The notes: generated by a model from the letters alone, not told the origin. 64,000 nt of DNA from Duganella qianjiadongensis (GCF_009857915.1 NZ_WWCM01000007.1:62001-126000), one strand, 5' to 3'; counted from the first letter of the stretch, positions 16,811 to 27,297 are shown. Numbers and translations are program-made.

Positions 16811-17087
16811 TAAGAAGCGAGCTGCCCAGTCCGTAGTCGCTTTTACAGAAATAGGCTGGGAGGATTATCAGTATTGGCAAGCGGAGAATCCGAAACTGGC
16901 TCAAAAAATCAATGTTCTTATTGATGCCTGCCTAGCCTCGCCCTATAGTGGCATAGGCAAGCCTGAGCCGTTGAAGGGCAATCTGACGCGACTGTGGTCG
17001 CGGCGCATTGATTTAACGCATAGGCTGGTTTATGCATACGGTGACGGTGTCCTCAATATTCTGGCTTGCCGTTATCACTACGGATAA
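16788..17087 (+). CDS. yoeB: mRNA interferase toxin YoeB (RelE superfamily)
   Basis: 99 residues. It is a ribosome-dependent endoribonuclease that cuts mRNA in the A site. Catalytic residues of the family are present: Glu in KPEPLKGN, Arg in THRLVYAY, and the terminal CRYHY. It is about 14 residues longer than E. coli YoeB (84), with a Lys-rich N-terminal extension before AFTEIGWEDYQYWQ. The start at 16788 lies within yefM. A later start is not available without losing the first strand, unless a non-ATG codon is used. Confidence 0.92.
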   Translation: MKNQKASNKKRAAQSVVAFTEIGWEDYQYWQAENPKLAQKINVLIDACLASPYSGIGKPEPLKGNLTRLWSRRIDLTHRLVYAYGDGVLNILACRYHYG

Positions 17088-17131
17088 TACTGATGAATCG
17101 ATTGCGCCCGCTGGCGTGCTAGTGTGGAACT

Positions 17132-17884
17132 ATGTGGCCATATCCTAAAATTGTTGCGCACCGGGGCGGCGGCACGCTGGCACCGGAAAATACGCTGGCC
17201 GGTCTGCGCGCCGGTCTAGCCCACGGCTACCACGCGGTGGAATTCGACGTCATGCTATCGCGCGACGGTATCGGCATGGTGATCCATGACCCCGAGTTTG
17301 GCCGTACCGTGGGCGGGCAGGGCAGCGTTGCCAGCAGTACGGCAGCCGAACTGGCGGCAATGGATGCCGGCAGCTGGTTCAGCCCGGCCTACGCAGGCGT
17401 CACCATGCCCCGCTACATGGATTTCATCGCCTTCTGCCGTGCCGAACAGATCTGGATGAACGTGGAAATCAAGCCAGCCGACGGCTTCGAGGCCGCCACA
17501 GGCGACTGGGTTGCAAAAACAACACGTGACTATTTCCATGAAGAACTGGCTAACGGCGATCCGGCGCAACTGCCGCTACTGTCCTCCTTTAGCTATGACG
17601 CGCTGGCGGCTGCCCGCGACGCCGTGCCGCAACTGCCGCGTGGCTATCTGCTCGACCGTCTGCCCGGGGACTGGCAGCAGCAGGCGCAGGCGCTGGGCGC
17701 CGTGGCCATCCACACCAACCAGCGCCACCTGACGGCGCAGCAGGCTGGCGCCATCAAGCAGGCCGGCTACGGCCTGTTCTGCTATACCGTGAACGACCCG
17801 GCCCGCGCCCGCGAAATTCTGCACTGGGGCGTGGATGCCTTTTGTACCGACCGTATCGATCTGATCGGCCCCGGCTTCGCCTGA
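17132..17884 (+). CDS. ugpQ: Glycerophosphodiester phosphodiesterase, cytosolic type
   Basis: 250 residues. It hydrolyses glycerophosphodiesters to glycerol-3-phosphate and an alcohol. Active-site motifs are visible: [14 protein letters not shown] near residue 8, [19 protein letters not shown], and later MNVEIKP and CYTVNDP. There is no signal peptide, so it is the UgpQ type rather than the periplasmic GlpQ type. It ends 68 bases before alaS. No ugp transporter is adjacent. Confidence 0.88.
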   Translation: MWPYPKIVAHRGGGTLAPENTLAGLRAGLAHGYHAVEFDVMLSRDGIGMVIHDPEFGRTVGGQGSVASSTAAELAAMDAGSWFSPAYAGVTMPRYMDFIAFCRAEQIWMNVEIKPADGFEAATGDWVAKTTRDYFHEELANGDPAQLPLLSSFSYDALAAARDAVPQLPRGYLLDRLPGDWQQQAQALGAVAIHTNQRHLTAQQAGAIKQAGYGLFCYTVNDPARAREILHWGVDAFCTDRIDLIGPGFA

Positions 17885-17909
17885 CAGCCCTGTCCACCCC
17901 GTGCTCATA

Positions 17910-17915
17910 TATAAT
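17910..17915 (+). promoter_or_regulatory. Probable -10 element of alaS
   Basis: TATAAT lies 37 bases before the alaS ATG, just after the ugpQ stop. No matching -35 is obvious at 16-18 bases. Confidence 0.45.
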
Positions 17916-17952
17916 CAACCCTTTGCATCTGCCAGCTACTTCTGCTTACGAC

Positions 17953-20562
17953 ATGAAATCATCTGAAATCCGCGACAAATTCCTCAAGTTTTTCGAATCC
18001 AAGGGTCATACGATTGTCCGCTCCAGCCCGCTGGTACCTGGCAATGATCCGACCATGCTGCTGACCAATAGCGGCATGGTGCAATTCAAGGACGTCTTCC
18101 TTGGCCTCGATACCCGCCCCTACTCGCGCGCCACCACCGTGCAGCGCTGCGTACGCGCCGGCGGCAAGCACAACGATCTGGAAAACGTCGGCTACACGGC
18201 GCGTCACCACACCTTCTTCGAAATGCTGGGTAACTTCAGCTTTGGCGACTACTTCAAGCGCGACGCGATCAACTACGCGTGGGAACTGCTGACCAAGGTC
18301 TACCAGCTGCCAGCGGAAAAACTGACGGTCACCGTGTATTTCGAAGATGACGAAGCCTACGATATCTGGGCCAACGAAATCGGCGTACCGAAAGAGCGCA
18401 TCATCCGCATCGGCGACAACAAAGGTTCGCGCTACGCTTCGGACAACTTCTGGCAGATGGCCGACATCGGCCCATGCGGCCCTTGCACCGAAATCTTTTA
18501 CGACCACGGCCCGGACATCTGGGGTGGCCCTCCGGGCTCGCCGGAAGAAGATGGCGACCGCTTCATCGAGATCTGGAATCTGGTGTTCATGCAGTTCAAC
18601 CGCGACGAGCAGGGCGTGATGCACAAGCTGCCCAAGCCTTGCGTGGATACCGGCATGGGTCTGGAGCGTCTGGCGGCCGTGCTGCAGCACGTCCACAGCA
18701 ACTACGAAATCGACCTGTTCCAGGCGCTGATCAAGGCAGCCGCACGCGAAACGGGCGCTACCGATCTGGAATCGAAATCGCTGCGCGTGATCGCCGACCA
18801 CATCCGCGCCGCTTCCTTCCTGATCGTCGACGGCATCATCCCTAGTTCGGAAGGCCACGGCTACGTGCTGCGCCGTATCATCCGCCGCGCCCTGCGTCAC
18901 GGCCACAAACTGGGCCAGACCAAGCCATTCTTCTACAAGCTGGTGAACGACCTCAACATCGAGATGGGCACGGCCTATCCGGAGCTGACGGAAGCCATGG
19001 AACGCGTAGCCCAGACGCTGAAGCAGGAAGAAGAACGCTTCGGCGAAACGCTGGAAAACGGCATGAAGATACTGGAAGCGCAACTGGCCAAGGACGCTAG
19101 CCGTCTGGACGGCGCCACCGCCTTCACCCTGTACGACACCTACGGCTTCCCGCTCGACCTGACGGCCGACATCTGCCGCGAACGCAACATCACGCTGGAC
19201 GAAGCAGGCTTCGCCGCGGCGATGGAGCAGCAGAAGAAAACCGCGCGCGCTGCCGGCAAATTCAAAATGGCCGCCAACGTCGAATACAGCGGCGAGAAAA
19301 CCAAGTTCGTCGGCTACGAAGAACTGAGCGCCAATGCCAAAGTGATCGCCCTGTACAGCAACGGCGCGCCGGTGCAGCAGTTGAACGCTGGCGAGCAGGG
19401 CATCGTGGTGCTGGACACCACGCCGTTCTACGCCGAATCCGGCGGTCAGGTGGGTGATCACGGCGTGATCAAGGCCGCTGGCGCCCACTTCGACGTGGAA
19501 GACACGCTGAAGATACAGGCCGACGTGTTCGGTCAGCACGGCGTGCTGGCACAAGGCACGCTGAAAGTAGGCGATGCCGTATCGGCCGAAGTGGATCTGG
19601 ACAAGCGCGGCCGCACCATCCGTAACCACTCGGCGACCCACCTGATGCACAAAGCCCTGCGCGAAGTGCTGGGCGGCCACGTGGCGCAGAAAGGCTCGCT
19701 GGTCGATCCGGACAAGACCCGTTTCGACTTCAGCCACAATGCCCCGCTGACGGCCGAGCAGATCGCCGAAGTGGAAGCCAAGGTCAACAAGGAAATTCTG
19801 GAAAACCACGCCACCAAAGCCCAGCATATGTCGTTTGACGATGCGGTGAAACATGGCGCGATGGCCCTGTTCGGCGAGAAATACGGCGACGAAGTGCGCG
19901 TACTCGACATCGGTAGCTCGAAAGAGCTGTGCGGTGGCGTGCACGTGCAGCGCACCGGCGACATCGGCCTGTTCAAGATCATCGCCGAAGGTGGTGTGGC
20001 AGCCGGTATCCGCCGTGTCGAAGCCGTCACCGGCGTGGGCGCACTGGCACTGGTGCAGAACCTGAACCGCCGCCTGCTGGACGCTGCCGCGGCACTGAAA
20101 ACCAATCCGGACGAACTGGGCAGCCGTATCGCCCAGGTGCAGGACCACGTCAAGTCGCTGGAAAAAGAACTGGCCGCACTGAAGTCGAAACTGGCTTCGG
20201 GTCAGGGCGACGAGCTGGCCGGTAAAGCGGTGGACGTGAAAGGCCTGAAAGTGCTGGCTGCCGTGCTGGAAGGCGCCGATGTGGCCGGCCTGCGCGAAAC
20301 CATGGACAAGCTGAAAGACAAGCTGAAAACCGCCGCCATCGTGCTGGCCAGCGTACAGGATGGCAAAGTCAGCCTGATCGCCGGCGTCACGGCCGATTCG
20401 ACCGGCAAGGTCAAAGCGGGCGAGCTGGTTAACTTCGTTGCACAACAAGTGGGCGGCAAAGGCGGCGGACGCCCCGATATGGCGCAAGCTGGCGGTACCG
20501 ATGCGGCGGCTCTGCCGGCCGCGCTGGCCGCTGTCATCGGCTGGGTGGGGGAGCGCGTTTAA
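17953..20562 (+). CDS. alaS: Alanyl-tRNA synthetase
   Basis: 869 residues, a class II synthetase of normal length (E. coli 876). The catalytic domain includes [21 protein letters not shown] and [13 protein letters not shown]. The editing domain has the zinc ligands in HSATHLMH and CGGVHV. A C-terminal coiled-coil/DHHA1 region ends with [15 protein letters not shown]. The ATG at 17953 ([14 protein letters not shown]) is the canonical start. A long antisense frame overlies the whole gene but is a codon-bias shadow. Confidence 0.98.
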   Translation: MKSSEIRDKFLKFFESKGHTIVRSSPLVPGNDPTMLLTNSGMVQFKDVFLGLDTRPYSRATTVQRCVRAGGKHNDLENVGYTARHHTFFEMLGNFSFGDYFKRDAINYAWELLTKVYQLPAEKLTVTVYFEDDEAYDIWANEIGVPKERIIRIGDNKGSRYASDNFWQMADIGPCGPCTEIFYDHGPDIWGGPPGSPEEDGDRFIEIWNLVFMQFNRDEQGVMHKLPKPCVDTGMGLERLAAVLQHVHSNYEIDLFQALIKAAARETGATDLESKSLRVIADHIRAASFLIVDGIIPSSEGHGYVLRRIIRRALRHGHKLGQTKPFFYKLVNDLNIEMGTAYPELTEAMERVAQTLKQEEERFGETLENGMKILEAQLAKDASRLDGATAFTLYDTYGFPLDLTADICRERNITLDEAGFAAAMEQQKKTARAAGKFKMAANVEYSGEKTKFVGYEELSANAKVIALYSNGAPVQQLNAGEQGIVVLDTTPFYAESGGQVGDHGVIKAAGAHFDVEDTLKIQADVFGQHGVLAQGTLKVGDAVSAEVDLDKRGRTIRNHSATHLMHKALREVLGGHVAQKGSLVDPDKTRFDFSHNAPLTAEQIAEVEAKVNKEILENHATKAQHMSFDDAVKHGAMALFGEKYGDEVRVLDIGSSKELCGGVHVQRTGDIGLFKIIAEGGVAAGIRRVEAVTGVGALALVQNLNRRLLDAAAALKTNPDELGSRIAQVQDHVKSLEKELAALKSKLASGQGDELAGKAVDVKGLKVLAAVLEGADVAGLRETMDKLKDKLKTAAIVLASVQDGKVSLIAGVTADSTGKVKAGELVNFVAQQVGGKGGGRPDMAQAGGTDAAALPAALAAVIGWVGERV

Positions 20563-20595
20563 GGCAGTAAGCGCCCCGCTGAAGTAGTGTTTATG

Positions 20596-20620
20596 CGGCC
20601 TGCGTGACCCACGCAGGCCG
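20596..20620 (+). terminator. Terminator of alaS
   Basis: An 11-base perfect stem CGGCCTGCGTG/CACGCAGGCCG with a 3-base loop is followed by TTGTCGTT. It lies 33 bases after the alaS stop. Confidence 0.75.
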
Positions 20621-20763
20621 TTGTCGTTCATGACAGGCTGTTGTATACTTTCCAGCTTGCGTTGCAAAGATGCAACGAACGATGAACTATTTTGGTGCAG
20701 CGCGTCATTCCTTCCGTTTTGGAGTAGACTGGCGTCAGTCCTAACAAAACGAGCAGGTTTTTG

Positions 20764-21021
20764 ATGAGCGACACGATATTTGAAGAAGCAATCATGGAAT
20801 TCCACCAGGAACTTGATGCACGTGGTTTGAATTGCCCCTTGCCCATTCTGAAAGCGAAGAAAGCGCTGGCAGAATTGCAGAGCGGGGAAGTACTGCGCAT
20901 CATGGCGACCGACCCCGGTTCGGTGCGGGATTTCCAGGCCTTCTGCAAGCAGACCGGCAACGCCCTGTTGTCGCACGTGCAAACGGGTCGCGAGTTCGTC
21001 TTTTTGATGCGCCGCAAATAA
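20764..21021 (+). CDS. TusA/SirA-family sulfur-carrier protein
   Basis: 85 residues. The TusA fold is marked by DARGLNCPLPILKAKKAL, with the sulfur-accepting Cys at about residue 24 in the CPxP motif. Such proteins relay persulfide sulfur, for example to tRNA 2-thiouridine or molybdenum cofactor pathways. I chose the ATG at 20764, with AGG 6 bases upstream. An internal ATG at 20794 (MEFHQELDARG) is nearly as good and gives a size closer to E. coli TusA. The preceding palindrome CGTTGCA-AAGA-TGCAACG (20660-20677) may be part of its control region. Confidence 0.85.
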   Translation: MSDTIFEEAIMEFHQELDARGLNCPLPILKAKKALAELQSGEVLRIMATDPGSVRDFQAFCKQTGNALLSHVQTGREFVFLMRRK

Positions 21022-21149
21022 GCGCAACTGTCTCGTTTTTCTGTCGTTTTCCCATAGTCATCGTCTAGCAGATTTATTTTTTAGACGATTTCTACTAGCA
21101 AAAAATCGCACGATCGTGCTTTATTTTCTTGTGCGGCTTGAATTTCTCA

Positions 21150-21155
21150 TATAAT
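21150..21155 (+). promoter_or_regulatory. -10 element of the etfBA transcript
   Basis: TATAAT lies 114 bases before etfB, with a weak -35 in the TCTTGTGC stretch (about 21127-21134). A perfect palindrome GCACGATCGTGC lies just upstream. The leader RNA would be about 105 bases. Confidence 0.5.
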
Positions 21156-21268
21156 CTAGCCCACAGAATTTAGTCCTGCCTATCTGGTGCGTGGAAGTTA
21201 CCAGCTGCGAAGCAGCGCACCGGGGCCCGGTTTTAACCCCGATTTTTACTTTTTCCAAAGGCACAGTT

Positions 21269-22018
21269 ATGAAAGTCTTGGTACCCGTTAAGCGCGTGGT
21301 CGACTACAACGTTAAAGTGCGCGTCAAATCCGACGGCACCGGCGTGGATATTGCCAACGTCAAAATGTCGATGAACCCATTCGATGAGATCGCGCTGGAA
21401 GAAGCCACCCGTCTTAAAGAAGCCGGCAAAGTAACCGAAGTGGTGGCCGTATCGTGCGGCGTAACCCAGTGCCAGGAAACTCTGCGCACCGGTATGGCTA
21501 TCGGCGCCGACCGCGGCATTCTGGTAGAAACCAGCGCCGAACTGGAGCCGCTGGCGGTGGCCAAGCTGCTCAAAGCACTGGCCGACAAAGAACAGCCGCA
21601 GCTGATCATTCTGGGCAAACAGGCCATCGACGACGATTCCAACCAGACCGGCCAGATGCTGGCTGCGCTGCTGGGCTGGCCACAAGCAACCTTCGCATCG
21701 AAAGTCGTGCTGGAAGACGGCAAAGTCACCGTTACCCGCGAAGTGGACGGCGGCCTGGAAACCCTGGCACTGACCCTGCCAGCCATCGTCACCACCGACC
21801 TGCGTCTGAACGAGCCACGCTATGTGACGCTGCCGAACATCATGAAGGCAAAGAAAAAGCCGCTCGATGTGACCAAACCGGAAGATCTGGGTGTGGACGT
21901 GACGCCGCGTCTGAAAACCCTGAAAGTGGCCGAGCCGGCCAAGCGTTCCGCTGGTATCACCGTGCCGGACGTCGCCACCCTGGTCGCAAAACTGCGCACC
22001 GAAGCCAAAGTCATCTAA
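21269..22018 (+). CDS. etfB: Electron transfer flavoprotein beta subunit
   Basis: 249 residues, the usual ETF-beta length. With EtfA it carries electrons from acyl-CoA dehydrogenases to ETF-ubiquinone oxidoreductase. It starts [20 protein letters not shown], has the AMP-binding loop region ([19 protein letters not shown]), and ends with the recognition-loop helix. AAAGG lies 8 bases before the ATG. etfA follows after 10 bases, and an acyl-CoA dehydrogenase follows the pair. Confidence 0.97.
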   Translation: MKVLVPVKRVVDYNVKVRVKSDGTGVDIANVKMSMNPFDEIALEEATRLKEAGKVTEVVAVSCGVTQCQETLRTGMAIGADRGILVETSAELEPLAVAKLLKALADKEQPQLIILGKQAIDDDSNQTGQMLAALLGWPQATFASKVVLEDGKVTVTREVDGGLETLALTLPAIVTTDLRLNEPRYVTLPNIMKAKKKPLDVTKPEDLGVDVTPRLKTLKVAEPAKRSAGITVPDVATLVAKLRTEAKVI

Positions 22019-22028
22019 AGGAACTATC

Positions 22029-22961
22029 ATGGTCGCATTAGTTATCGCTGAACACGACAACGCTAGCCTGAAGGGCAGCACCCTCCACACCGTGACCGCA
22101 GCCGCCCAGTGCGGTGGTGATGTGCACGTGCTGGTGGCCGGTTCCAACGCTGGCGCCGCAGCCGCTGCTGCCGCCCAGATCGCCGGTGTAGCCAAAGTGA
22201 TCGTGGCGGACGCCCCTTACTTCGCTGAAGGTCTGGCCGAAAACGTGGCCGAGCAGGTGCTGGCGATTGCCGGCGGCTACAGCCACATTCTGGCGCCAGC
22301 CACCGCCTACGGCAAAAACATCCTGCCACGCGTTGCTGCCAAGCTGGACGTTGCACAGATTTCGGAAATCACCAAAGTCGAATCGGCCGACACCTTCGAG
22401 CGTCCTATCTACGCTGGTAACGCCATCGCTACCGTGCAATCGACCGACGCCGTGAAAGTCATCACCGTGCGTGCTACCGGCTTCGACGCTGCTGCTGCCA
22501 CTGGCGGTTCGGCTGCTACCGAAACCGTTGCGGCCGTTGCCGACAACGGCAAATCGGCCTTCGTTGGCCGTGAAGTGGCCAAGTCGGACCGTCCTGAACT
22601 GACCGCTGCCAAGATCATCGTTTCCGGTGGCCGCGGCATGGGTTCGGGCGAAGCCTTCAAGATTCTGGAGCCGCTGGCCGACAAGCTGAACGCCGCCATG
22701 GGTGCTTCGCGCGCCGCCGTGGATGCCGGCTATGTACCGAACGACTGGCAGGTAGGCCAGACCGGCAAGATCGTGGCACCTAACCTGTACGTTGCCGTCG
22801 GCATCTCGGGCGCCATCCAGCACTTGGCCGGTATGAAAGATTCGAAGACCATCGTGGCCATCAACAAGGATCCGGAAGCGCCTATCTTCTCGGTAGCCGA
22901 CTACGGCATCGTGGGCGACCTGTTCGAGATCGTGCCGCAACTGGTGGCTGAACTGGGCTAA
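22029..22961 (+). CDS. etfA: Electron transfer flavoprotein alpha subunit
   Basis: 310 residues. The C-terminal FAD-binding domain is clear: [56 protein letters not shown] and [11 protein letters not shown]. It forms the heterodimer with EtfB. The SD (AAAGGA) lies just before the ATG and the spacing to etfB is 10 bases. A strong terminator follows. Confidence 0.97.
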   Translation: MVALVIAEHDNASLKGSTLHTVTAAAQCGGDVHVLVAGSNAGAAAAAAAQIAGVAKVIVADAPYFAEGLAENVAEQVLAIAGGYSHILAPATAYGKNILPRVAAKLDVAQISEITKVESADTFERPIYAGNAIATVQSTDAVKVITVRATGFDAAAATGGSAATETVAAVADNGKSAFVGREVAKSDRPELTAAKIIVSGGRGMGSGEAFKILEPLADKLNAAMGASRAAVDAGYVPNDWQVGQTGKIVAPNLYVAVGISGAIQHLAGMKDSKTIVAINKDPEAPIFSVADYGIVGDLFEIVPQLVAELG

Positions 22962-22988
22962 TCCCTCGTCAGGCTAAGCGCTAGCAAG

Positions 22989-23029
22989 AGCCACGCTGAT
23001 CCGCAAGCGGATTGACGTGGCTTTTTTTT
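22989..23029 (+). terminator. Terminator of etfBA
   Basis: AGCCACG (22989-22995) pairs with CGTGGCT (23016-23022), with inner ATCCGC/GCGGAT pairing, followed by eight T. The downstream dehydrogenase starts only 40 bases later, so this may only partly separate the two. Confidence 0.88.
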
Positions 23030-23068
23030 AGCGAAAATTTGCAGAATTCTGGAGATATTGGAGAAAAA

Positions 23069-24859
23069 ATGCCTTATCAAGCACCCCTGAAAGACATGCT
23101 GTTCGTAATGAACGAACTGGCCGATCTGGCCGCTGTGAACGCGCTGCCGGGCAATGAAGACGCGACCCCGGACACGGCCGAAGCCGTGCTGGAAGAGAAC
23201 GCCAAGTTCGTCGCCAATGTGGTGGCGCCGCTCAACCACGCCAGCGACAAAGAGCCTAGCTATCTGGCCGATGGCAAAGTCACTACCTCGAAAGGCTTCA
23301 AGGAAGCGTTCACTGCCTACGCTGAAGCAGGCTGGCAGGGTGTGCAACATCCGGTAGAGTTCGGTGGTCAGGGCCTGCCCAAGCTGTTCGCTACCCCATG
23401 CATCGAAATGCTTAACGCCGGCAGCATTTCGTTCGCGCTGTGCTCGCTGCTGTCGGATGGCGCCATCGAAGCGCTGCTGACTGCTGGTAGCGACGAGCAG
23501 AAAGCCACCTATCTGGAAAAACTGGTGTCGGGCCAATGGACCGGCACCATGAATCTGACCGAGCCGCAGGCCGGTTCCGATCTGGCTGCCGTGCGCACCC
23601 GCGCCGTGCCGCAGGACGATGGCACTTACAAGATTTTCGGCACCAAGATCTTCATCACCTATGGCGAACACGACTTCACCGAAAACATCGTTCACCTGGT
23701 GCTGGCCCGTACCCCGGATGCACCGGCTGGCGTAAAAGGCATTTCGCTGTTCATCGTGCCTAAATTCCTCGTCAATGCCGACGGCACGCTGGGCGCGCGC
23801 AACGATGCGCACTGCGTCTCGCTCGAACACAAGCTGGGCATCAAGGCCAGCCCGACGGCCGTACTGCAGTTCGGCGACAACGGCGGCGCCATCGGCACGC
23901 TGGTGGGCGAAGAGAATCGCGGCCTCGAATACATGTTCATCATGATGAATGCGGCCCGCTTCGGCGTGGGCATGCAGGGCATCGGTCTGGCCGAGCGCGC
24001 CTACCAGAAAGCCGTGAGCTTCGCCAAGGACCGCGTGCAGTCGCGCGATCTGGCTGGTTCCGCCGGTCCCGTCGCCATCATCCATCACCCTGATGTACGC
24101 CGCCTGCTGATGAATATGCGCTCGCAGACGGAAGCGGCGCGTGCGCTGGCTTACGTTGGTGCCGGTCTGAGCGATATCGCCCACAACCACGCCGATGCCG
24201 AAGTACGCAAAGCGACGCTGGCTGTGTACGAATATCTGGTGCCTGTCATCAAAGGCTGGTCGACCGAAATGTCGCAGGACGTCACCCGCGACGGCGTGCA
24301 GGTGCATGGCGGCATGGGCTTCATCGAAGAGACGGGCGCCGCCCAGCACTTCCGCGATGCCAAGATTCTGACGATATACGAAGGTACCACGGCGATCCAG
24401 GCCAACGATCTGGTCGGCCGCAAGACCGTGCGTGACGGCGGCGCCGTCGCCAAGAATCTGATCGCGCAGGTGCGTGCCACGGCGGCTGAACTGGCGGCCC
24501 GTGACGGTGCCGACTTCAAGGCCATCGCAGCCCAGCTGAGCGCTGCTAGCGCCGATCTGGAAGCGGTGGTGGAGTTTGTGGTCGCCAACGTCAAGAGCGA
24601 CATCAAGAGCGTATTCGCCGGCAGCGTGCTGTATCTGAAGCTGGCAGGTCTGGTGCTGGGTGGCTGGCAGATGGCCCGCGCCGCGCTGATCGCCCAGCAG
24701 AAGCTGGATGCAGGCGAGGGCGATGCAGCGTTCTACAGCGCCAAGATCGTCACTGCACGCTTCTTTGCCGACCATATCCTGTCGCAAGCGGGCAGCCTGC
24801 GCAGCGCCATCGTCACTGGCAGCAGCGGCGTGCTGGCACTGGACGTCGAGCAGTTCTAA
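23069..24859 (+). CDS. Acyl-CoA dehydrogenase, long (DmdC/FadE5-like) type
   Basis: 596 residues, of the roughly 600-residue subgroup that includes 3-methylmercaptopropionyl-CoA dehydrogenase. It shows MNLTEPQAGSDLAAVRT (FAD/substrate loop), GIKASPTAVLQFGD, the catalytic base region IYEGTTAIQANDLV, and an extra C-terminal helical domain. It passes electrons to the ETF encoded just upstream. The ATG at 23069 has GGAGA upstream; the longer reading begins inside the etf terminator. The chain-length preference cannot be read from sequence. Confidence 0.92.
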   Translation: MPYQAPLKDMLFVMNELADLAAVNALPGNEDATPDTAEAVLEENAKFVANVVAPLNHASDKEPSYLADGKVTTSKGFKEAFTAYAEAGWQGVQHPVEFGGQGLPKLFATPCIEMLNAGSISFALCSLLSDGAIEALLTAGSDEQKATYLEKLVSGQWTGTMNLTEPQAGSDLAAVRTRAVPQDDGTYKIFGTKIFITYGEHDFTENIVHLVLARTPDAPAGVKGISLFIVPKFLVNADGTLGARNDAHCVSLEHKLGIKASPTAVLQFGDNGGAIGTLVGEENRGLEYMFIMMNAARFGVGMQGIGLAERAYQKAVSFAKDRVQSRDLAGSAGPVAIIHHPDVRRLLMNMRSQTEAARALAYVGAGLSDIAHNHADAEVRKATLAVYEYLVPVIKGWSTEMSQDVTRDGVQVHGGMGFIEETGAAQHFRDAKILTIYEGTTAIQANDLVGRKTVRDGGAVAKNLIAQVRATAAELAARDGADFKAIAAQLSAASADLEAVVEFVVANVKSDIKSVFAGSVLYLKLAGLVLGGWQMARAALIAQQKLDAGEGDAAFYSAKIVTARFFADHILSQAGSLRSAIVTGSSGVLALDVEQF

Positions 24860-24905
24860 GTTGTAGCAAGGCCGGGCTGGCGCAAGCAGGTCCGGCACGC
24901 CTCTG

Positions 24906-24933
24906 AAAACGCCGGCCTAAGCGCCGGCGTTTT
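24906..24933. terminator. Bidirectional terminator
   Basis: AAAACGCCGGC (24906-24916) and GCCGGCGTTTT (24923-24933) pair perfectly, giving U-tracts on both strands. It lies between the convergent acyl-CoA dehydrogenase and TM2-protein genes. Confidence 0.85.
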
Positions 24934-24949
24934 TGCTGGCGCAGCAGGT

Positions 24950-25378
24950 TTAGCCGTAGGCGCCGCCCGTGTAGAGCAGGTCGAACAGGCGCGACATGGT
25001 GGCAATCAGGCTGCCTGCGCCCAGCATCATGCTGGCCACCAGAATCACCGCCAGCGGCCACTGGCTGGCCGACTGGCGCCCGCTGGCAGGGTTGTGGCGG
25101 GCATCCCATTTCTCGTCGCTGGTCAGGCCCATGACCAGCGCTTCGAGAAAGCCGATCAGGCCGGAAACGATGATGGGCAGCAGGTGGTAGAAGGCGTCGG
25201 CATGGGGCCACAGCGCCACGGCAGCGGCAGACAGGGGCAGGGCGCTGAGATGGGCCCACAGGCCGCGGTCGCGCAGCCCGCCCAGATACAGGCGCTGGGC
25301 ACCGATGCCGCCCAGCAGGAAGGCCAGCAGAGCGGCCAGCGTTTTGTTTTTGTGGCGGACTTGATGCACTTCGCTCAT
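24950..25378 (-). CDS. TM2-domain membrane protein
   Basis: 142 residues. The N-terminal KNKTLAALLAFLLGGIGAQRLYLGG is the TM2 signature (a helix, a G-rich turn, then HxFYLG-type). About four membrane helices are expected in total, ending in SLIATMSRLFDLLYTGG. TM2 proteins are small inner-membrane proteins of unknown role. The gene stands alone and is divergent from the rpsP operon. Confidence 0.8.
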   Translation of the reverse strand: MSEVHQVRHKNKTLAALLAFLLGGIGAQRLYLGGLRDRGLWAHLSALPLSAAAVALWPHADAFYHLLPIIVSGLIGFLEALVMGLTSDEKWDARHNPASGRQSASQWPLAVILVASMMLGAGSLIATMSRLFDLLYTGGAYG

Positions 25379-25427
25379 GTTGGTTCGCTAATTTGCCGTT
25401 AAAACAGCAGTATCGGGCATAATATCG

Positions 25428-25447
25428 CCTCCGGTGGAGGTTTTTTT
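25428..25447 (+). terminator. Small hairpin with T-tract upstream of rpsP
   Basis: CCTCC-GGT-GGAGG followed by seven T. The stem has only five pairs. Because it lies about 80 bases before the TATAAT promoter of rpsP, it may end antecedent transcripts or act as an attenuator for an earlier promoter near 25418. Confidence 0.55.
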
Positions 25448-25529
25448 GTGCTCCAGCCTATTGCTCCGTACGCCGGATCGGGGGATAATCTTTGATTACC
25501 CCAACATTGCCCGATTATTTCATTAACGC

Positions 25530-25559
25530 TTGCTGCTTCGCGGCAAAGCGCGCTATAAT
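25530..25559 (+). promoter_or_regulatory. Sigma-70 promoter of rpsP-rimM-trmD-rplS
   Basis: TTGCTG (25530-25535), an 18-base spacer and TATAAT (25554-25559), 41 bases before the rpsP ATG. Confidence 0.65.
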
Positions 25560-25599
25560 TTGCGGCTTTTTCCGTCCTAGCACACTTTTTGGAAATATT

Positions 25600-25845
25600 A
25601 TGGTCGTTATTCGTTTAGCTCGTGGAGGCGCCAAGAAGCGTCCGTTCTACAACATCGTTGCAACCGACTCGCGCAATCGTCGCGATGGCCGTTTCATCGA
25701 ACGTATCGGTTTCTACAACCCGATGGCTTCCGGTGGTGAAGTGCCTCTGCGCATTACCGCTGACCGTCTGGCTCACTGGCAATCGGTTGGCGCACAACTG
25801 TCGCCAGCAGTTGCACGTCTGGTAGCCCAGAACAAAGCAGCTTAA
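25600..25845 (+). CDS. rpsP: 30S ribosomal protein S16
   Basis: 81 residues, starting [20 protein letters not shown] with [14 protein letters not shown], as in S16. GGAAA lies just upstream. It is the first gene of the widely conserved rpsP-rimM-trmD-rplS ribosome/tRNA operon. Confidence 0.98.
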   Translation: MVVIRLARGGAKKRPFYNIVATDSRNRRDGRFIERIGFYNPMASGGEVPLRITADRLAHWQSVGAQLSPAVARLVAQNKAA

Positions 25846-25859
25846 TTCTGGTTGCTGGT

Positions 25860-26420
25860 TTGACCGTCAAGAATGCATCCGGGGTGCAAGTCCCCGACGA
25901 TCTGGCACAGGTAGGCTTTGTCTACGGTGCTTACGGCGTTGCAGGCTGGGTCAGGATACGTCCTTTCTCGGAAGATGCGGATGCACTCCTGCGGGTAAAA
26001 ACCTGGTGGCTCGATAAGCCGGGCGTGCATGATGTCGATGTCAAGCAATGCAAATTGCATGGCGGCGATGTGGTGGCACAGCTGGTGGGTATTACGGACC
26101 GTAACGTTGCGGAAGCGCTCAAGGGCGCAGCTGTATCGATTCCCCGTAGCCGCTTCCCGGTCTTGTCGGACGACGAGTTTTACTGGGCCGAGCTGATCGG
26201 TCTGGAAGTAGAGAATTTGCAAGGTGAGCACCTCGGTACGGTGTCTGACATGATGAGCAATGGTCCACAGTCGATCTTGCGCATTACGCCAGCAGCCACG
26301 GCCGAAGCTGTTCCGGAAGATGTGGCGCAGGAGCGCCTGATTCCATTTGTGGACGCGTATGTCATCAAGGTAGACAAGGCCGCAAAGAAAATCACTGTCG
26401 ACTGGGGCCTTGATTACTGA
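25860..26420 (+). CDS. rimM: 16S rRNA-processing/ribosome maturation factor RimM
   Basis: 186 residues. It assists assembly of the 30S head around S19. The RimM domain reads [26 protein letters not shown], and a PRC-barrel follows ([22 protein letters not shown]). The start is called as TTG at 25860, 14 bases after rpsP, because no ATG precedes the conserved core. A GTG at 25883 (inside GVQVPDD) is the alternative. Confidence 0.95.
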   Translation: MTVKNASGVQVPDDLAQVGFVYGAYGVAGWVRIRPFSEDADALLRVKTWWLDKPGVHDVDVKQCKLHGGDVVAQLVGITDRNVAEALKGAAVSIPRSRFPVLSDDEFYWAELIGLEVENLQGEHLGTVSDMMSNGPQSILRITPAATAEAVPEDVAQERLIPFVDAYVIKVDKAAKKITVDWGLDY

Positions 26421-26445
26421 ACTGAACAAAGAAGGGCGGCCCGCC

Positions 26446-27192
26446 ATGCAATTTGATGTCGTGACCCTGTTCCCTGAAATGTTCGCCGCTCTGACGCAGT
26501 CGGGTGTCACCCGGCGTGCGTTCGAACAGAATAAATGTGGCTTGTCGCTGTGGAATCCGCGTGATTTCACCACCGATAATCACCGCACCGTGGATGATCG
26601 CCCTTATGGTGGCGGCCCCGGCATGGTGATGCTGGCCAAACCGCTGGAAGCGACGCTGAACGCCGCCAAGGCGCGCCAGACCGACGCCGGTCTGCCTGTG
26701 CCGCGTGTGGTTTTCATGTCGCCGCAAGGCAAACCGCTGACCCATGCGCGGGTGATGGAGCTGAAACAGGAAGCCGGTCTGGTGATTCTGTGCGGCCGTT
26801 ACGAAGCAGTCGACCAGCGTTTGCTGGACCGCTGCGTGGATGAGGAAATCAGCCTGGGCGATTTCGTCCTGTCCGGCGGCGAGTTGCCGGCCATGGCCCT
26901 GATGGATGCCGTGATCCGCCAGATACCTGGCGTGCTGAACACGGATGCGTCGGCGGTGGAGGACAGTTTCGTCAATGGCCTGCTCGATGCGCCGCACTAC
27001 ACGCGCCCCGAGACGTATGAAGGGGTGACCGTGCCGCCGGTACTAATGGGCGGCAACCACGCCGAGATCGACAAATGGCGCCGCCAGCGCATGCTGGAAG
27101 CGACTGCGCGCAAGCGCCCCGATTTACTCGTGCTTGCGCGCGAAGCTGGATTGCTGACGCGCAAAGACGAACAGTTTTTGGCAGGTTTGTAA
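26446..27192 (+). CDS. trmD: tRNA (guanine-37-N1)-methyltransferase
   Basis: 248 residues. It methylates G37 next to the anticodon using SAM. It starts [13 protein letters not shown], and the SPOUT knot shows [12 protein letters not shown] and [15 protein letters not shown]. Family residues [12 protein letters not shown] and TRPETYEG are present. The ATG at 26446 has a GAAGGG site upstream. Confidence 0.98.
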   Translation: MQFDVVTLFPEMFAALTQSGVTRRAFEQNKCGLSLWNPRDFTTDNHRTVDDRPYGGGPGMVMLAKPLEATLNAAKARQTDAGLPVPRVVFMSPQGKPLTHARVMELKQEAGLVILCGRYEAVDQRLLDRCVDEEISLGDFVLSGGELPAMALMDAVIRQIPGVLNTDASAVEDSFVNGLLDAPHYTRPETYEGVTVPPVLMGGNHAEIDKWRRQRMLEATARKRPDLLVLAREAGLLTRKDEQFLAGL

Positions 27193-27297
27193 AAATCTGC
27201 TGATGTCATGTGCAGGCATGTCGCCTGTACGTGTAACCCCCATCCTCTACTGGGCATTTGTACAGCGCGCCAGCATGATGGTTTATGGAGCCGTAAA

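Noticed and set aside
17959..21027. 1022-residue open frame antisense to alaS and the TusA-like gene
   Set aside because: Codon bias of highly expressed GC-rich genes leaves the opposite strand open. The product is His/Val/Gln-rich with no domain, and both plus-strand genes are unmistakable.
22958..24898. 646-residue open frame antisense to the acyl-CoA dehydrogenase
   Set aside because: Covers the dehydrogenase exactly and runs through two terminators; composition is His/Gln/Val-rich as in the other shadows.
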